Part shown: one piece after another, positions 7,903-17,522 of the stretch | Layout of the letters: each line of letters begins with the position of its first letter | How positions within the stretch are numbered: the stretch's first letter is position 1 | Source of the DNA: DSVZ01 sp964568145 | GTDB lineage: Bacteria > Verrucomicrobiota > Verrucomicrobiia > Limisphaerales > J093 | Assembly (NCBI GenBank): GCA_964568145.1 | Contig: CAZMOZ010000005.1 | Location: 124,001-188,000, forward strand | DNA length: 64,000 nt | Direction: 5' to 3' | Translations under genes and position numbers: made by a program | Notes under the pieces: model-generated | Seen by the model: only the letters and a program-made list of their open reading frames with translations | Databases searched by the model: none | What the model was told of the DNA's origin: nothing

Positions 7903-9387
7903 TTACGGTTCCGCGTACAGGCCGAACTCGGACAAGGCCGGGCTGGCCGCCGCCTGGGTGATCCGCAGCCGCACCTGGTCGGTGGTGACCTTCGCCGGCA
8001 GGCGGACCAGCCGGCGGTTGCCGATGCTGGTGCCCTTGGCGAACTCGACCCACGCGCCGTCCTGCCAGCGATCCAGCGCAAAGGACTCGATCCGCTGGCC
8101 CGACGGCAGGTGCTCGCGCAGGTCCACCACGTTGAGCGTGGCGCGCTCGCGCAGGCGCACCACCAGTTCCGGCGTCCTCACGTCGTCCGGCGTGGTCCAG
8201 TATGTGTCCCGATTGCCGTCGAGGAGCCGCCGGGGACCGTACTGACGACGCGTCTCCCGGACCGCGCTGGCCTGGAAGCGCACGCCCTGGGCGAGGTTGG
8301 TTGCGAAGGTGGCGTCGAGAATGCGGCGGAATTCCCGGAGCGAGCGGATGTCGTTTTCGTGGATGCGGCCGCGGCGGTCGGGCGGGAGGTTCAGGTTCAG
8401 ACAGCAGCCGCGGCCCACGGAGGCGTAGTAGATTTCGAGCAACTGCGCGGGCGTCTTCACCTTGCCGTCCTCGCCCGGGTGATAAAACCAGCCCGGCCGG
8501 ATGCTCACGTCGCACTCGGCGGGAATCCACGCCGTGCCCGGCCGCTCGCCGTGGGTGAGCCCTTCGCTCGAGCCGCCCGGATAACGGCCCGGCTTGGTCA
8601 TGTCGAGCGTGGCCCAGCATGGATCACCGGCGATCCCGCGTTCGTTGCCAATCCAGCGGAAGTCCGGGCCGGCGTCGCTGAACATGCAGGCGAAGGGCTG
8701 GAGTTCGCGCACGATCTGCCAGGTGTTCGGCCAGTCGTAGTACGTGCGGTTGTCAATCTGCCGCCGCTCGCGCGCGCCGCCGTAATAGCCGTCGCCGCCG
8801 TTCGCGCCGTCGAACCAGACGGTGAACAGCTCGCCGTAGTTCGTGAGCAACTCGCGCAGTTGATTCCGGTAATACGTCAGGTACTCGGGCCGCGCGTAGT
8901 CCTTGTGATTGCGATCCCACGGCGACAAATACACGCCGAACTTGAGGCCGTGCCGCCGGCAGGCGTCGCTGATCTCGCGCACCACGTCGCCCTGGCCGTT
9001 CTTCCAGGGCGAGTTCTTGACCGAATGCTCCGTGTACTGGCTGGGCCAGAGACAGAAGCCGTCATGGTGCTTGGCGGTGAGGATCAAGCCCGCCATGCCG
9101 GCCTCCTTCGCGGTGCGCACGATCTGGTCGGCGTCGAAATCCGTGGGGTTGAACACGGCCGGGCTTTCGTCGCCGTAACCCCACTCCTTGTCGGTGAAGG
9201 TGTTCACCGTGAAGTGCAGGAAGCCGTAGAACTCCATCGCGTGCCAGCGCAACTGCCGCTCCGTGGGCACGGGGCCGTAAGGCGCGGGCGGCGGACTGGG
9301 CTCGGCACCGTTGAGGGAGATGCAGCCGGTGCAGGCGAGGCCCAGCAACGTGACCGGGATCAGGGAAAAGTGAAGGCGCTTCGTCAT
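7903..9387 (-). CDS. secreted alpha-L-fucosidase, GH29, with a C-terminal F5/8-type domain
   Basis: It hydrolyses terminal alpha-L-fucose from glycans by a retaining mechanism. The protein has 494 residues from ATG 9387. The leader MTKRLHFSLIPVTLLGLACTGC is a signal peptide with a lipobox-like CTGC, so it may be a lipoprotein. The GH29 barrel shows FYGFLHFTVNTF, LILTAKHHDGFCLWPS, YLSPWDRNH and FTVWFDGANGGDGYYGG, in which the aspartate of WFDG is the expected nucleophile. The last 140 residues (ETRRQYGPRRLLDGNRDTYWTT, then VVDLREHLPSGQRIESF) match a discoidin-like carbohydrate-binding module. The open frame extends to 9600, but the leader fixes the start at 9387. A second GH29 lies at 33784. 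Confidence 0.93.
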   Translation of the reverse strand: MTKRLHFSLIPVTLLGLACTGCISLNGAEPSPPPAPYGPVPTERQLRWHAMEFYGFLHFTVNTFTDKEWGYGDESPAVFNPTDFDADQIVRTAKEAGMAGLILTAKHHDGFCLWPSQYTEHSVKNSPWKNGQGDVVREISDACRRHGLKFGVYLSPWDRNHKDYARPEYLTYYRNQLRELLTNYGELFTVWFDGANGGDGYYGGARERRQIDNRTYYDWPNTWQIVRELQPFACMFSDAGPDFRWIGNERGIAGDPCWATLDMTKPGRYPGGSSEGLTHGERPGTAWIPAECDVSIRPGWFYHPGEDGKVKTPAQLLEIYYASVGRGCCLNLNLPPDRRGRIHENDIRSLREFRRILDATFATNLAQGVRFQASAVRETRRQYGPRRLLDGNRDTYWTTPDDVRTPELVVRLRERATLNVVDLREHLPSGQRIESFALDRWQDGAWVEFAKGTSIGNRRLVRLPAKVTTDQVRLRITQAAASPALSEFGLYAEP

Positions 9388-9496
9388 GGCGGAAGGGTAG
9401 GGGAAGGACCGCGCTGCTTCAACGCCGGTGAACGACGCGCCTCCGTGCGTTTTGGGCGTGCCGGTCTGGCCGGGGCGGTCTAGGCTGCGGCCTGTC

Positions 9497-10612
<1,116 letters not shown>

Positions 10613-10801
10613 ACTGGAAAACTGCGCGTTTGAGGAGCCGCAAAGAGGCGCACAAGCATTGAGACCCGGATCCAGCCTTCAGCGCGGTTGGATTCATCCA
10701 CCGAGTGAAAGGTGAGCGGATTCCACGCCCTTCCCAAATCTTGGTTTCTGCGCGTCTTGCGCCTATTTGCGGCCTTGTTTGCGAAATCCCGGTTCCTGGG
10801 C
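10613..10801. other. intergenic region between convergent genes, repeat-like
   Basis: No gene seen. It contains GGAGCCGCAAAGAGGCGCAC near 10636 and a loosely complementary GCGCCTATTTGCGGCC near 10759, so a long imperfect hairpin is possible. No clear terminator. Confidence 0.4.
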
Positions 10802-11581
10802 TCAAGGCCGCGGCGACACCTGACCACGCAACGCCCCGGCCTCGTTCGCGCTGGTGGCGCGGGCTTGGGCGAGTTGTTTCTTCCGCATGCGCCGCCAGGC
10901 CAGCCAGAAGACACCGATCAACAGCAACAGCAGTGCGCCGAAATGCATCGGCCGCCCCACGGTGCCGTCCACGACGCCGGCGCCCAGCAACACCAGCGGC
11001 GCCCCCTCGGGGATCAGCCCGATCAGGGTGCCGAACAGGTATTTCCTCCGGCCCACGCCTGACAGCGAAAGCGCCAGCGTGATGAGCATGCCGGGCAACG
11101 GCACCAGCCGGGCCAGAATCACGCCGGACATGCCGGGGTCCCGCGCCAGAAACCGCAGGCCCGGCGGCAGGTTCGGCAACGGGCCTTCCGCGCGGCCGCG
11201 CAGCGCCAGAAAGGTCAGGTAGTAACTGGTGGCCGGCGCGAGCAGCGACAGCGCCAGCCCGCCCCAGAATCCATACAGCGCGCCCGCCACGGGACAGAAC
11301 ACCAGGCGCGGCACGCCCAGGAAGATCAGCAGCGCCGAGCCGGCGTAAAACGCCAGCACCCCGCGCCAGCCGGTTTCGCGCATCCACGCGGCCACGCTGC
11401 CCGCCGGCTGCAGCCAGTCCTTGAGCGGTGTCAGCCGGTAAACCAGCGTGCCGGTGATCACCACCGCCAGCAGCACCGCCGCCTTGATCAAAATCCGGCG
11501 CGCGGACAAACCGCCGGGGCCGGGAACGGAAGCGGTTCCAGCCTGCGGTGCGGCGGAGCTGGCTGGCGGGACGCTGCTCAC
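10802..11581 (-). CDS. TVP38/TMEM64 (VTT/DedA-like) membrane protein
   Basis: A 259-residue inner-membrane protein. After a cytoplasmic leader rich in Ser, Pro and Ala, there are about five membrane helices: ILIKAAVLLAVVITGTLVY, GVLAFYAGSALLIFLGVP, the VTT core FCPVAGALYGFWGGLALSLLAP, LARLVPLPGMLITLALSLSGV and HFGALLLLLIGVFWLAW. The proline/glycine-rich re-entrant motifs (GVPRLVF, ARLVPLPG) are typical of the family, which is linked to lipid scrambling and membrane homeostasis. Its start overlaps the stop of the GT2 gene by four bases (11578-11581), so the two are translationally coupled. Confidence 0.9.
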   Translation of the reverse strand: MSSVPPASSAAPQAGTASVPGPGGLSARRILIKAAVLLAVVITGTLVYRLTPLKDWLQPAGSVAAWMRETGWRGVLAFYAGSALLIFLGVPRLVFCPVAGALYGFWGGLALSLLAPATSYYLTFLALRGRAEGPLPNLPPGLRFLARDPGMSGVILARLVPLPGMLITLALSLSGVGRRKYLFGTLIGLIPEGAPLVLLGAGVVDGTVGRPMHFGALLLLLIGVFWLAWRRMRKKQLAQARATSANEAGALRGQVSPRP

Positions 11582-12330
11582 GGGCGGGGCGAGGGCGGCG
11601 ACTCGGCTTCCGGCAGCAGGCGGTCCGCGGGAATCGCGCGCGCGGCGTACCAGCGCATGGCGAAGCAGTCGCGCAAGCCGCGCCAGAGCCGGTTACCCAC
11701 GCCGTATTTCGAGACGCCCCGCGTGCGGGGACGGTGGTTCACGGGCAGTTCCGCCACCGTGAATCCCTGCCGGCGCAGGATGGTGGGCAGGAACCGGTGC
11801 AGGCCGTTGAAGACCGGCACCTCGCGTAAGGCCGCGCGCCGCACGGCCCGGAACGTGCAGCCGGCGTCGGTGACGCGGTCGCCGGTGATCCAGTTGCGGT
11901 AGGCGTTGGCCACGCGGCTGGAGGCGCGCTTCACGAGAGTGTCCTGCCGGCGCGTGCGCACGCCGGTCACGCAGTCCACGCCGGGTCGCATGGCGGCCAG
12001 CAGGGCGGGAATGTCGGCGGGGTCGTTCTGGCCGTCGGCGTCGAGCGTCACCACCACCTCGCCCCGGGCGTGGGCGAAGCCCGCCGCGAAGGCCGCGCTC
12101 TGGCCGCAATTGCGTCGGTGCCGCAGCACGCGCAACTCGGGGTGCCGGCCCCGCAGTTCGTTCAACACCGCCACGCTGCCGTCCATGCTCGCGTCGTCCA
12201 CGGCGATGATTTCAAAGGACCGGCCGTTGCCGCGCAGGGCGGCGGCGATTTCATCCAACAGCGGCGGCAGGCTTTCGGCCTCGTTGAACACCGGCAGCAC
12301 CACGCTCACATCGGGAGGCGACGCGGTCAT
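11578..12330 (-). CDS. family 2 glycosyltransferase, dolichol/polyprenyl-phosphate mannosyltransferase-like
   Basis: A 250-residue GT-A enzyme that would transfer a hexose from a nucleotide sugar, probably to polyprenyl phosphate at the inner face of the membrane. Landmarks are VVLPVFNEAESLPPLLDEI, IIAVDDASMDGS, RNCGQSAAFAAGFAHARGE, VVTLDADGQNDPADIP (the DAD metal site), and a late FLPTILRRQGFTVAELPVNHRPR with RGVSKYG, typical of the DPM1 group. There are no membrane helices, so it is the soluble type. The coupled VTT protein suggests a joint role in envelope lipid or glycan traffic; that is inference. Confidence 0.92.
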   Translation of the reverse strand: MTASPPDVSVVLPVFNEAESLPPLLDEIAAALRGNGRSFEIIAVDDASMDGSVAVLNELRGRHPELRVLRHRRNCGQSAAFAAGFAHARGEVVVTLDADGQNDPADIPALLAAMRPGVDCVTGVRTRRQDTLVKRASSRVANAYRNWITGDRVTDAGCTFRAVRRAALREVPVFNGLHRFLPTILRRQGFTVAELPVNHRPRTRGVSKYGVGNRLWRGLRDCFAMRWYAARAIPADRLLPEAESPPSPRP

Positions 12331-12574
12331 GAGTCCGGTTTCGAGGTCACAACCCTCCGCCCTGGGGCTGGTGTCCAGGACCCTCGCCTAAACAGGCCAC
12401 GGGCGGGCTGGGGATTGATGGTGCGTGCGCTCACAGGCAACTGGCGGAGTGTCGCCGGAAACCGGAAAGCGGGCAAGAACGGCCAGTGCCCGCCGCCTCG
12501 CTAACCCACGCCGCGCACTGCTTTCCAGTGGCAAACCGCGCGGGGCGGCCTAGGCTCCGGGCCGTCATCACCCC

Positions 12575-14560
12575 ATGAAATTGAACACCCATCGCGCCTG
12601 CCCGGTTTTCGGCGTGGCCAGGCGTGCCCCGGCTCGCCGGCTATGCCGGCAGGGCTTCTCCCCTGTGGTTCGCGTCTGGTTGGTGCTGCTCGTCGCAGCG
12701 AGTTGCCGGCTGGCACCCGCCGGCTTCGCCGCGCCGCCGGTCGTGAGCCGGATCGAACCCCCGAACTGGTGGCCCCGCCATCCGCAGAATCCGGTTCGCC
12801 TGCTGATTGCGGGCGCGAACCTGCAAGGCGCGCGCATCGAGGCCCCGGCGGGCTTCACCGCCGGCAACGCGCGGGTCAACGCCGCCGGCACGTTCGCTTT
12901 GCTGGACCTGCACCTCCCGGCCGGCGCCCGGCCCGGTCCGGTGCCGCTGCGAGTGACGACCGCAGCAGGCGAGGCGCTGGCGCCCTTTGCACTGCTCCAG
13001 CCGCTGCCGTCGCGAGGCCGGTTCGCCGGCTTTTCGCCCGACGACGTGATTTACCTGCTGATGCCGGATCGCTTCGCCAACGGCGACCCGGCCAACGACG
13101 ATCCGCCGGTCTCGCGCGGCCTGCACGACCGGTCGAAGCCTCGGCACTACCACGGCGGCGACCTGTGCGGCGTGATGGACCGCCTGTCTTACCTGCGCAA
13201 GCTGGGCGTCACCGCCTTGTGGCTCACGCCGTGGTACGACAACGTCAATCACCTCAACCGCCTCGAAAAGTACACCGCCGACAACCGGCGCTCGCCCGAC
13301 GGCGAGCCCTCCACCGATTACCACGGTTACGGCGCGGTGGATTTCTACGGTGTCGAGGAGCACTTCGGCGACTTGACCACGCTCCGGCGGCTGGTGAACC
13401 GCGCTCACGCCACGGGCTTGAAGGTCATCCAGGATCAGGTCGCGAACCACACCGGACCGTACCATCTCTGGACGATCAACGCCCCGACGCCCACCTGGTT
13501 CAACGGCACCGTTGCGAACCACCTCGAGAACCGGTGGGATACCTGGACCATCGCCGACCCGAACGCGCCCGAGGAAAAGCGGCGGCAGACCCTGGAAGGC
13601 TGGTTCATCAACCTGCTGCCGGACTTGAACCAGAACGACCCCGAGACCGCCGCCTACCTGATTCAAAACTCGCTCTGGTGGATCGGCCAGACCGGTCTCG
13701 ACGCCGTGCGGCAGGACACGCTGCCTTACGTACCGCGCTCGTACTGGGCGCGCTGGACCGCGGCGCTCAAGCGCGCGCACCCGCGTCTCACCATCTTGGG
13801 CGAGATGTGGGACGGCAACCCGAAGCTCGTGGCTTTCTTCCAGGGCGGGCGGGCGGCGTTCGACGGCGTGGACTCGGGCATTGATACGCTGTTCGACTTT
13901 CCGCTCCACTATGCGCTACGCGACGTGTTCGCCAAGGGCCGGCCCATGACGCGCCTGGCCGAGACGCTCGCCGCCGACACGAATTACGTGAATGCCCGCG
14001 TGCTGGTCACCTTCCTCGGCCTGCACGACACGCCCCGGTTCATGAACGAAGACGGCGCCAGCGTCGCGGGTCTGAAACTCGCGTTCACCGGCCTGCTCAC
14101 CTTGCGGGGCACGCCGCTGATTTATTACGGCGACGAGATCGCGATGCGCGGCGGGGCCGATCCCGACAACCGCCGCGACTTCCCCGGTGGCTGGCCGGAC
14201 GATCCGCGAAACGCCTTCACCGAGGCCGGCCGCACGCCCGAGCAAGCCGGGGTGTTCAACCACGTGCAAAAGCTCCTGCGCCTCCGCCGCCAGTTGGAGC
14301 CGCTGCGGCGGGGCGACCTGAGGGTGCTCCATGCCACGGCGGACGCGTTTGCCTTCACGCGCACGGCCGGCAGCCGGACCGCGCTGGTGGCCTTCAACAA
14401 CGGTCAGGCGCCGGTCTCGCTCGAGCTCACCGGAGTTCAGGCGGGGACTGGAGGCGGGAAATTCCGCGAACGGCTGGCTGGAGGCGGAACGGCGAGTTTC
14501 GAGCCGGGGACTGCGCGGCTGCGCCTGCCGCCGCGTTCGGCTGCGATCTATTCAAATTGA
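12575..14560 (+). CDS. secreted GH13 alpha-amylase family enzyme (cyclomaltodextrinase/neopullulanase-like)
   Basis: A 661-residue exported enzyme acting on alpha-glucans. A long leader (hydrophobic core VWLVLLVAASCRLAPAGFAA, residues 32-51) precedes the N-terminal domain VSRIEPPNWWPRHPQNPVRLLIAG, the Cyc-maltodext_N signature. The catalytic barrel starts at DDVIYLLMPDRFANGDPANDD. Its conserved regions are LWLTPWYDN, IQDQVANHTG, GLDAVRQDTLPYV (likely nucleophile Asp in the RQD triplet), ILGEMWDG (acid/base Glu) and FLGLHDTPRFM (transition-state Asp). The last region normally reads NHD; Leu replaces Asn here, which is worth noting. A beta C-domain ends the protein. Confidence 0.92.
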   Translation: MKLNTHRACPVFGVARRAPARRLCRQGFSPVVRVWLVLLVAASCRLAPAGFAAPPVVSRIEPPNWWPRHPQNPVRLLIAGANLQGARIEAPAGFTAGNARVNAAGTFALLDLHLPAGARPGPVPLRVTTAAGEALAPFALLQPLPSRGRFAGFSPDDVIYLLMPDRFANGDPANDDPPVSRGLHDRSKPRHYHGGDLCGVMDRLSYLRKLGVTALWLTPWYDNVNHLNRLEKYTADNRRSPDGEPSTDYHGYGAVDFYGVEEHFGDLTTLRRLVNRAHATGLKVIQDQVANHTGPYHLWTINAPTPTWFNGTVANHLENRWDTWTIADPNAPEEKRRQTLEGWFINLLPDLNQNDPETAAYLIQNSLWWIGQTGLDAVRQDTLPYVPRSYWARWTAALKRAHPRLTILGEMWDGNPKLVAFFQGGRAAFDGVDSGIDTLFDFPLHYALRDVFAKGRPMTRLAETLAADTNYVNARVLVTFLGLHDTPRFMNEDGASVAGLKLAFTGLLTLRGTPLIYYGDEIAMRGGADPDNRRDFPGGWPDDPRNAFTEAGRTPEQAGVFNHVQKLLRLRRQLEPLRRGDLRVLHATADAFAFTRTAGSRTALVAFNNGQAPVSLELTGVQAGTGGGKFRERLAGGGTASFEPGTARLRLPPRSAAIYSN

Positions 14561-14736
14561 GTGCAAAGCGGGCCTGGCCGTCCGCTTCCAGCAGCCCGAC
14601 GTGTCCTTCGGCCCGGCAGCGATTAACCGCTTGACCCTCGTTACGGCCGAGGGTGGGTATGGAACCGACCGCCTCCGCCGCGAGGTCCTCATTCTGGCGT
14701 TCCCCCCTGCTTCACGACGACCCGGCTGGCCCCGCC

Positions 14737-15275
14737 CTAGTTCATCGCCTTTCGCCCGAAAGGATTCGTCACCATCAGGCCGTAATCGCGGTTGTGGAAC
14801 CAACTGGGGCGGAAGTTCGCCGGGTCGGGCATGAGGGTCACGCCCACACGACGATCACCCAGCTCGCCGGAGCAGTCGCACCACCCGAAGGACTTGCCCC
14901 AGGTCGCCCGTGCGGTCCTATCGCCGGTGCTGGCGAGGATGATGCCTCCGTTCTTTTCGGCAATCCCCGTGGCTACGCGCACGCCAAGGCCCATCTCCTC
15001 CTGATCCCCGAACACCAGTTCTCGATCTGCCGGCAGAAAGTCGGCCTGCCAGATCAGGAGAAATCCCCCGGGGAGGGCGGCGAGGGCGACGCGCGAGATC
15101 TACGTGCCGATGGTTTGTCCGCCCGCGGACTGCAGGCGGTTCTCTGTCGTGAAAGCCAGCCGCCCTTTCTCCACGCGCGGCGGTTCAATGAACCGCACGT
15201 GTTCGATGCGGCCCTTGTTGCGCCAGAAGTCCTGGCCGTTGATGTCGCCAAACGCGAGCCACAGACCGGGATGAA
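14737..15275 (-). pseudogene. remnant of a DUF6807 (PmoA-type) protein gene
   Basis: The minus strand encodes recognisable DUF6807 sequence in two frames. The first piece reads HPGLWLAFGDINGQDFWRN and on to GGQTIGT (about 15275-15100). After a one-base slip a second piece reads SRVALAALPGGFLLIW, FGDQEEMGLGVRVAT, VGVTLMPDPANFRPSWFH and NPFGRKAMN, ending with TAG at 14737. The N-terminal half of the gene is missing: upstream it is joined directly to a truncated Gfo/Idh/MocA gene. The family often sits beside Gfo/Idh oxidoreductases in sugar-catabolic clusters. This copy should be non-functional. Confidence 0.85.
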
Positions 15276-16044
15276 CATGCGGCAGGCGTCAAAGGCATGA
15301 ATGCCGCTGTTGCCCAGGTCTCCATCCCCGGTGGACCAGACCCAGTGCCAGTCGTAGTGGAGCTTGGGACGCGTAAGCGGTTCCAGCAGCGCCGGGCCGC
15401 ACCAGAGGTCGTAGTCGAGGTCGGTCGGGGTGAACGGCGCGCACTTGCCGATCGGGGGCCGGTGTTCGTACCAGACGACCTGGGCCCAGAGCGGTTCGCC
15501 AATGCGGCCTTCCCTCAACCAGGCGGCGGCGCGCAGACCCGGACAGGGGCGGTACTGCGTGCCCGCCTGGACGATGCGGCCTTTGGCCCTGGCCTCCTCG
15601 ACGATGCGCTCGCCTTCCCAGACGCTGTGCGACACGGGCTTCTCGACGTACACTCCTTGCCCGCGCGGATGGCCCACACTGTAGGAGAGCGTGCCAGTGA
15701 TTGGGCGTGGCGATGACCACGGCGTCAACGTCGGCCCGTTCGAGCAGGCGGCGCGGGTCGGTGGTGGTGAACGGCCTTGGACCGCGCTGCTGGAGCTTCT
15801 CCGCCTGAGGCGCGAGGCGGTTGGGGTCGGTCTCGCCGAGCGCGGCGACGCGCACGCCCGGCAGCGCCGAAAACAGCTCGACATGGTGCTTGCCCTTGTT
15901 GCCCAGCCCGATGCTGGCCAGGCGAATCTCTTCGTTGGCGCCGAGCACATCGAAGGACGGCTCGGCGAGGGCCAGGCCGGTGAGGCTGGTGGCCTTGAGG
16001 AAGTCGCGGCGCTTGAGTTTCGAGGACGTCCTGGCGTGTTTCAT
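15276..16044 (-). pseudogene. remnant of a Gfo/Idh/MocA-family oxidoreductase with a Tat signal
   Basis: From ATG 16044 the frame gives a twin-arginine leader (KLKRRDFLKATSLTGLAL) and a Rossmann start (IRLASIGLGNKGKHHVELFSAL), then VVIATPNHWHALL. At 15690-15650 at least two single bases have been lost. The family sequence resumes in another frame with YVEKPVSHSVWEGERIVEEA, RIVQAGTQYR, LHYDWHWVWSTGDGDLGNSG and IHAFDACRMF. It stops abruptly at about 15276, where DUF6807 sequence begins, so the C-terminal third has been deleted. The protein would have been a secreted, NAD(P)-dependent sugar oxidoreductase. Confidence 0.88.
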
Positions 16045-16298
16045 AGTCGGAACAGTTGGCGCGCGTTGCTGCGCAGGATGAGGTCTTGCTGTTTGGCAGG
16101 CAGATTGAGACCGCGGAAAGGTTCAAGAATTTCCCGCGGCTGCACCCGGGGATGATCACTGGCGAACAACAGCCGGTCCGCGCCGCTGAAGTCGAGCGCG
16201 AACCGCATGGCCTCGGCCAGCGGCGAGACGATGTCTAGGCAGATCGAGCGGAGGTACTCGCCGGGCTTGCGCTGGAGGTTTTGCGGGCCGCGCTTCAG
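16041..16298 (-). pseudogene. C-terminal fragment of an amidohydrolase-2 family gene
   Basis: About 85 codons are open on the minus strand and read RKPGEYLRSICLDIVSPLAE, ALDFSGADRLLFASDHP and QQDLILRSNARQLFRL before TGA. This is the C-terminal end of metal-dependent amidohydrolases of the ACMSD/amidohydrolase-2 type, including the conserved SDHP aspartate. Its stop overlaps the ATG of the Gfo/Idh gene (ATGA), which shows the original operon. Homology ends at about 16298, exactly where a dispersed repeat begins, so the first three quarters of the gene are gone. Confidence 0.82.
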
Positions 16299-16657
16299 CG
16301 CAGCTCACTTTTTTGCAGCCGGTGGAAACGGTAGGTCGCCCCTCGCCGAAGGGGGATGAGTCCGGCTACCAAGCTTCGGCTGACGCCAGGTGGGTGGGCG
16401 GGATTTCGGCGAGACGCCGAAGCCGGCAACTGGGATGGTTGCGCTCCCCAAATCCAAGGTAGGTCGCCCCTCGCTGAGGGGCGACAGGGCCGGCCCCTGA
16501 GCCAGGGGCCGGCTACCCGATGCCGAGTCCCCGCCCACTGCCCACCACCCCCTTTCGGAGTTTCTGAGTTTGGGCTTTCTCGCCGTGTCCACCGGGCTGG
16601 AAGCCGGCGCCACCCCGAAAGGCGGTACGGCCTGCAAGAAATTGAGTTGTGCCCGCC
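16299..16657. repeat. composite repeat element with terminal inverted repeats (families B and C)
   Basis: About 360 bases with no gene. The left end (GCAGCTCACTTTTTTGCAG) and right end (CTGCAAGAAATTGAGTTGTG) are imperfect inverted repeats of the type seen at 27873/28143 and 61852/62073. The interior (16458-16609) has two strong hairpins, GTCGCCCCTCG..GAGGGGCGAC and GGCCCCTGAGCCAGGGGCC, followed by a conserved phrase with TTTCGGAGTTTCTGAG. The element abuts the truncated amidohydrolase gene. Confidence 0.78.
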
Positions 16658-16743
16658 ACGCTGCCCCACGCCAGAAATCCATTGGTGCCGCGCCGCCGCA
16701 AGGGCATACTGACCGGCGTGACGGCTGTTCCGGCGGGCGAATC

Positions 16744-17520
16744 ATGAGTCGCTTTTCGAACCTAGAGTTTGGCGGAAACCGCGAACGCGAAGTCCAGCGC
16801 GAAGCGGCGCCCGCCAGCGACGAGGCGCGGCTGCTGACCGAGGCGGAGGACGCGTTCCGGGCCGGTTACTTTGAGCCGGCGCTGCGGCTGTTCGGGCGCG
16901 TGCTCGAGTCGAATCCACGCAGCGCGCCCGCCTGGGGCGGCCAGGTGCGCATGTTGCTGGAGTTGGGGGAGGTGGCGGAGGCCGGGGTCTGGGCGGACAA
17001 GGCGCTCGAACGCCTGCCGGACGAACCCGAGTTGCTCGCCGCCAAGGGTGTGGCGCTGGCGCGCGGCGACGACCCCGACGCCGCGCTGGCGTTCTCCGAC
17101 GCCTCGATCCGCGGCCAGGAGGAAACACCCTACCTGTGGCTGGCCCGAGGCGACGTGCTGCTGGCCCGGCGCGAAAAACGCGCGGATTACTGCTTCGCCA
17201 AGGCGCTGGCCGCCGCGCCCCGCGACTGGCTGTGGCCGTGGCTGGCGTCGCGCGCGCATCTGTTCCACCGGCAGTTTGCCCTGGCGCTGAAGCTCGCCCG
17301 GCAGGCCCTCGCCCTCGAAGCCGGCGCGGCGGTGGTCTGGCTGCAACTGGGCCGCTGCCAACTGGCCCTGGGACTGGCGGAGGACGCCCAGCAGGCGCTG
17401 GCCCAGGCGATGCAGTTGGACCCGGCATGTCCGGACGCGGTCTCGATGCGGGACGAGCTCGGGCGGACCGGCGTCTGGCAAGGCCTGATGGGCCGCTGGC
17501 GGCGGCTGTGGCACGCCTGA
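16744..17520 (+). CDS. tetratricopeptide-repeat protein upstream of pilT
   Basis: A 258-residue soluble protein made of helical repeats. TPR-like units include LLTEAEDAFRAGYFEPALRL, AWGGQVRMLLELGEVAEAGV, ELLAAKGVALARGDDPDAAL, YLWLARGDVLLARREKR and VVWLQLGRCQLALGLAEDAQ. No signal peptide is seen, so a cytoplasmic scaffold is likely. ATG 16744 is preferred; the frame is open to 16570 only through repeat DNA. It ends two bases before pilT starts, which suggests co-translation and a role in type IV pilus retraction or its regulation. Confidence 0.85.
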   Translation: MSRFSNLEFGGNREREVQREAAPASDEARLLTEAEDAFRAGYFEPALRLFGRVLESNPRSAPAWGGQVRMLLELGEVAEAGVWADKALERLPDEPELLAAKGVALARGDDPDAALAFSDASIRGQEETPYLWLARGDVLLARREKRADYCFAKALAAAPRDWLWPWLASRAHLFHRQFALALKLARQALALEAGAAVVWLQLGRCQLALGLAEDAQQALAQAMQLDPACPDAVSMRDELGRTGVWQGLMGRWRRLWHA

Positions 17521-17522
17521 CC

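Noticed and set aside
14653..15300. Plus-strand frame over the DUF6807/Gfo remnants
   Set aside because: It is a shadow of the decayed minus-strand genes and has no family features.
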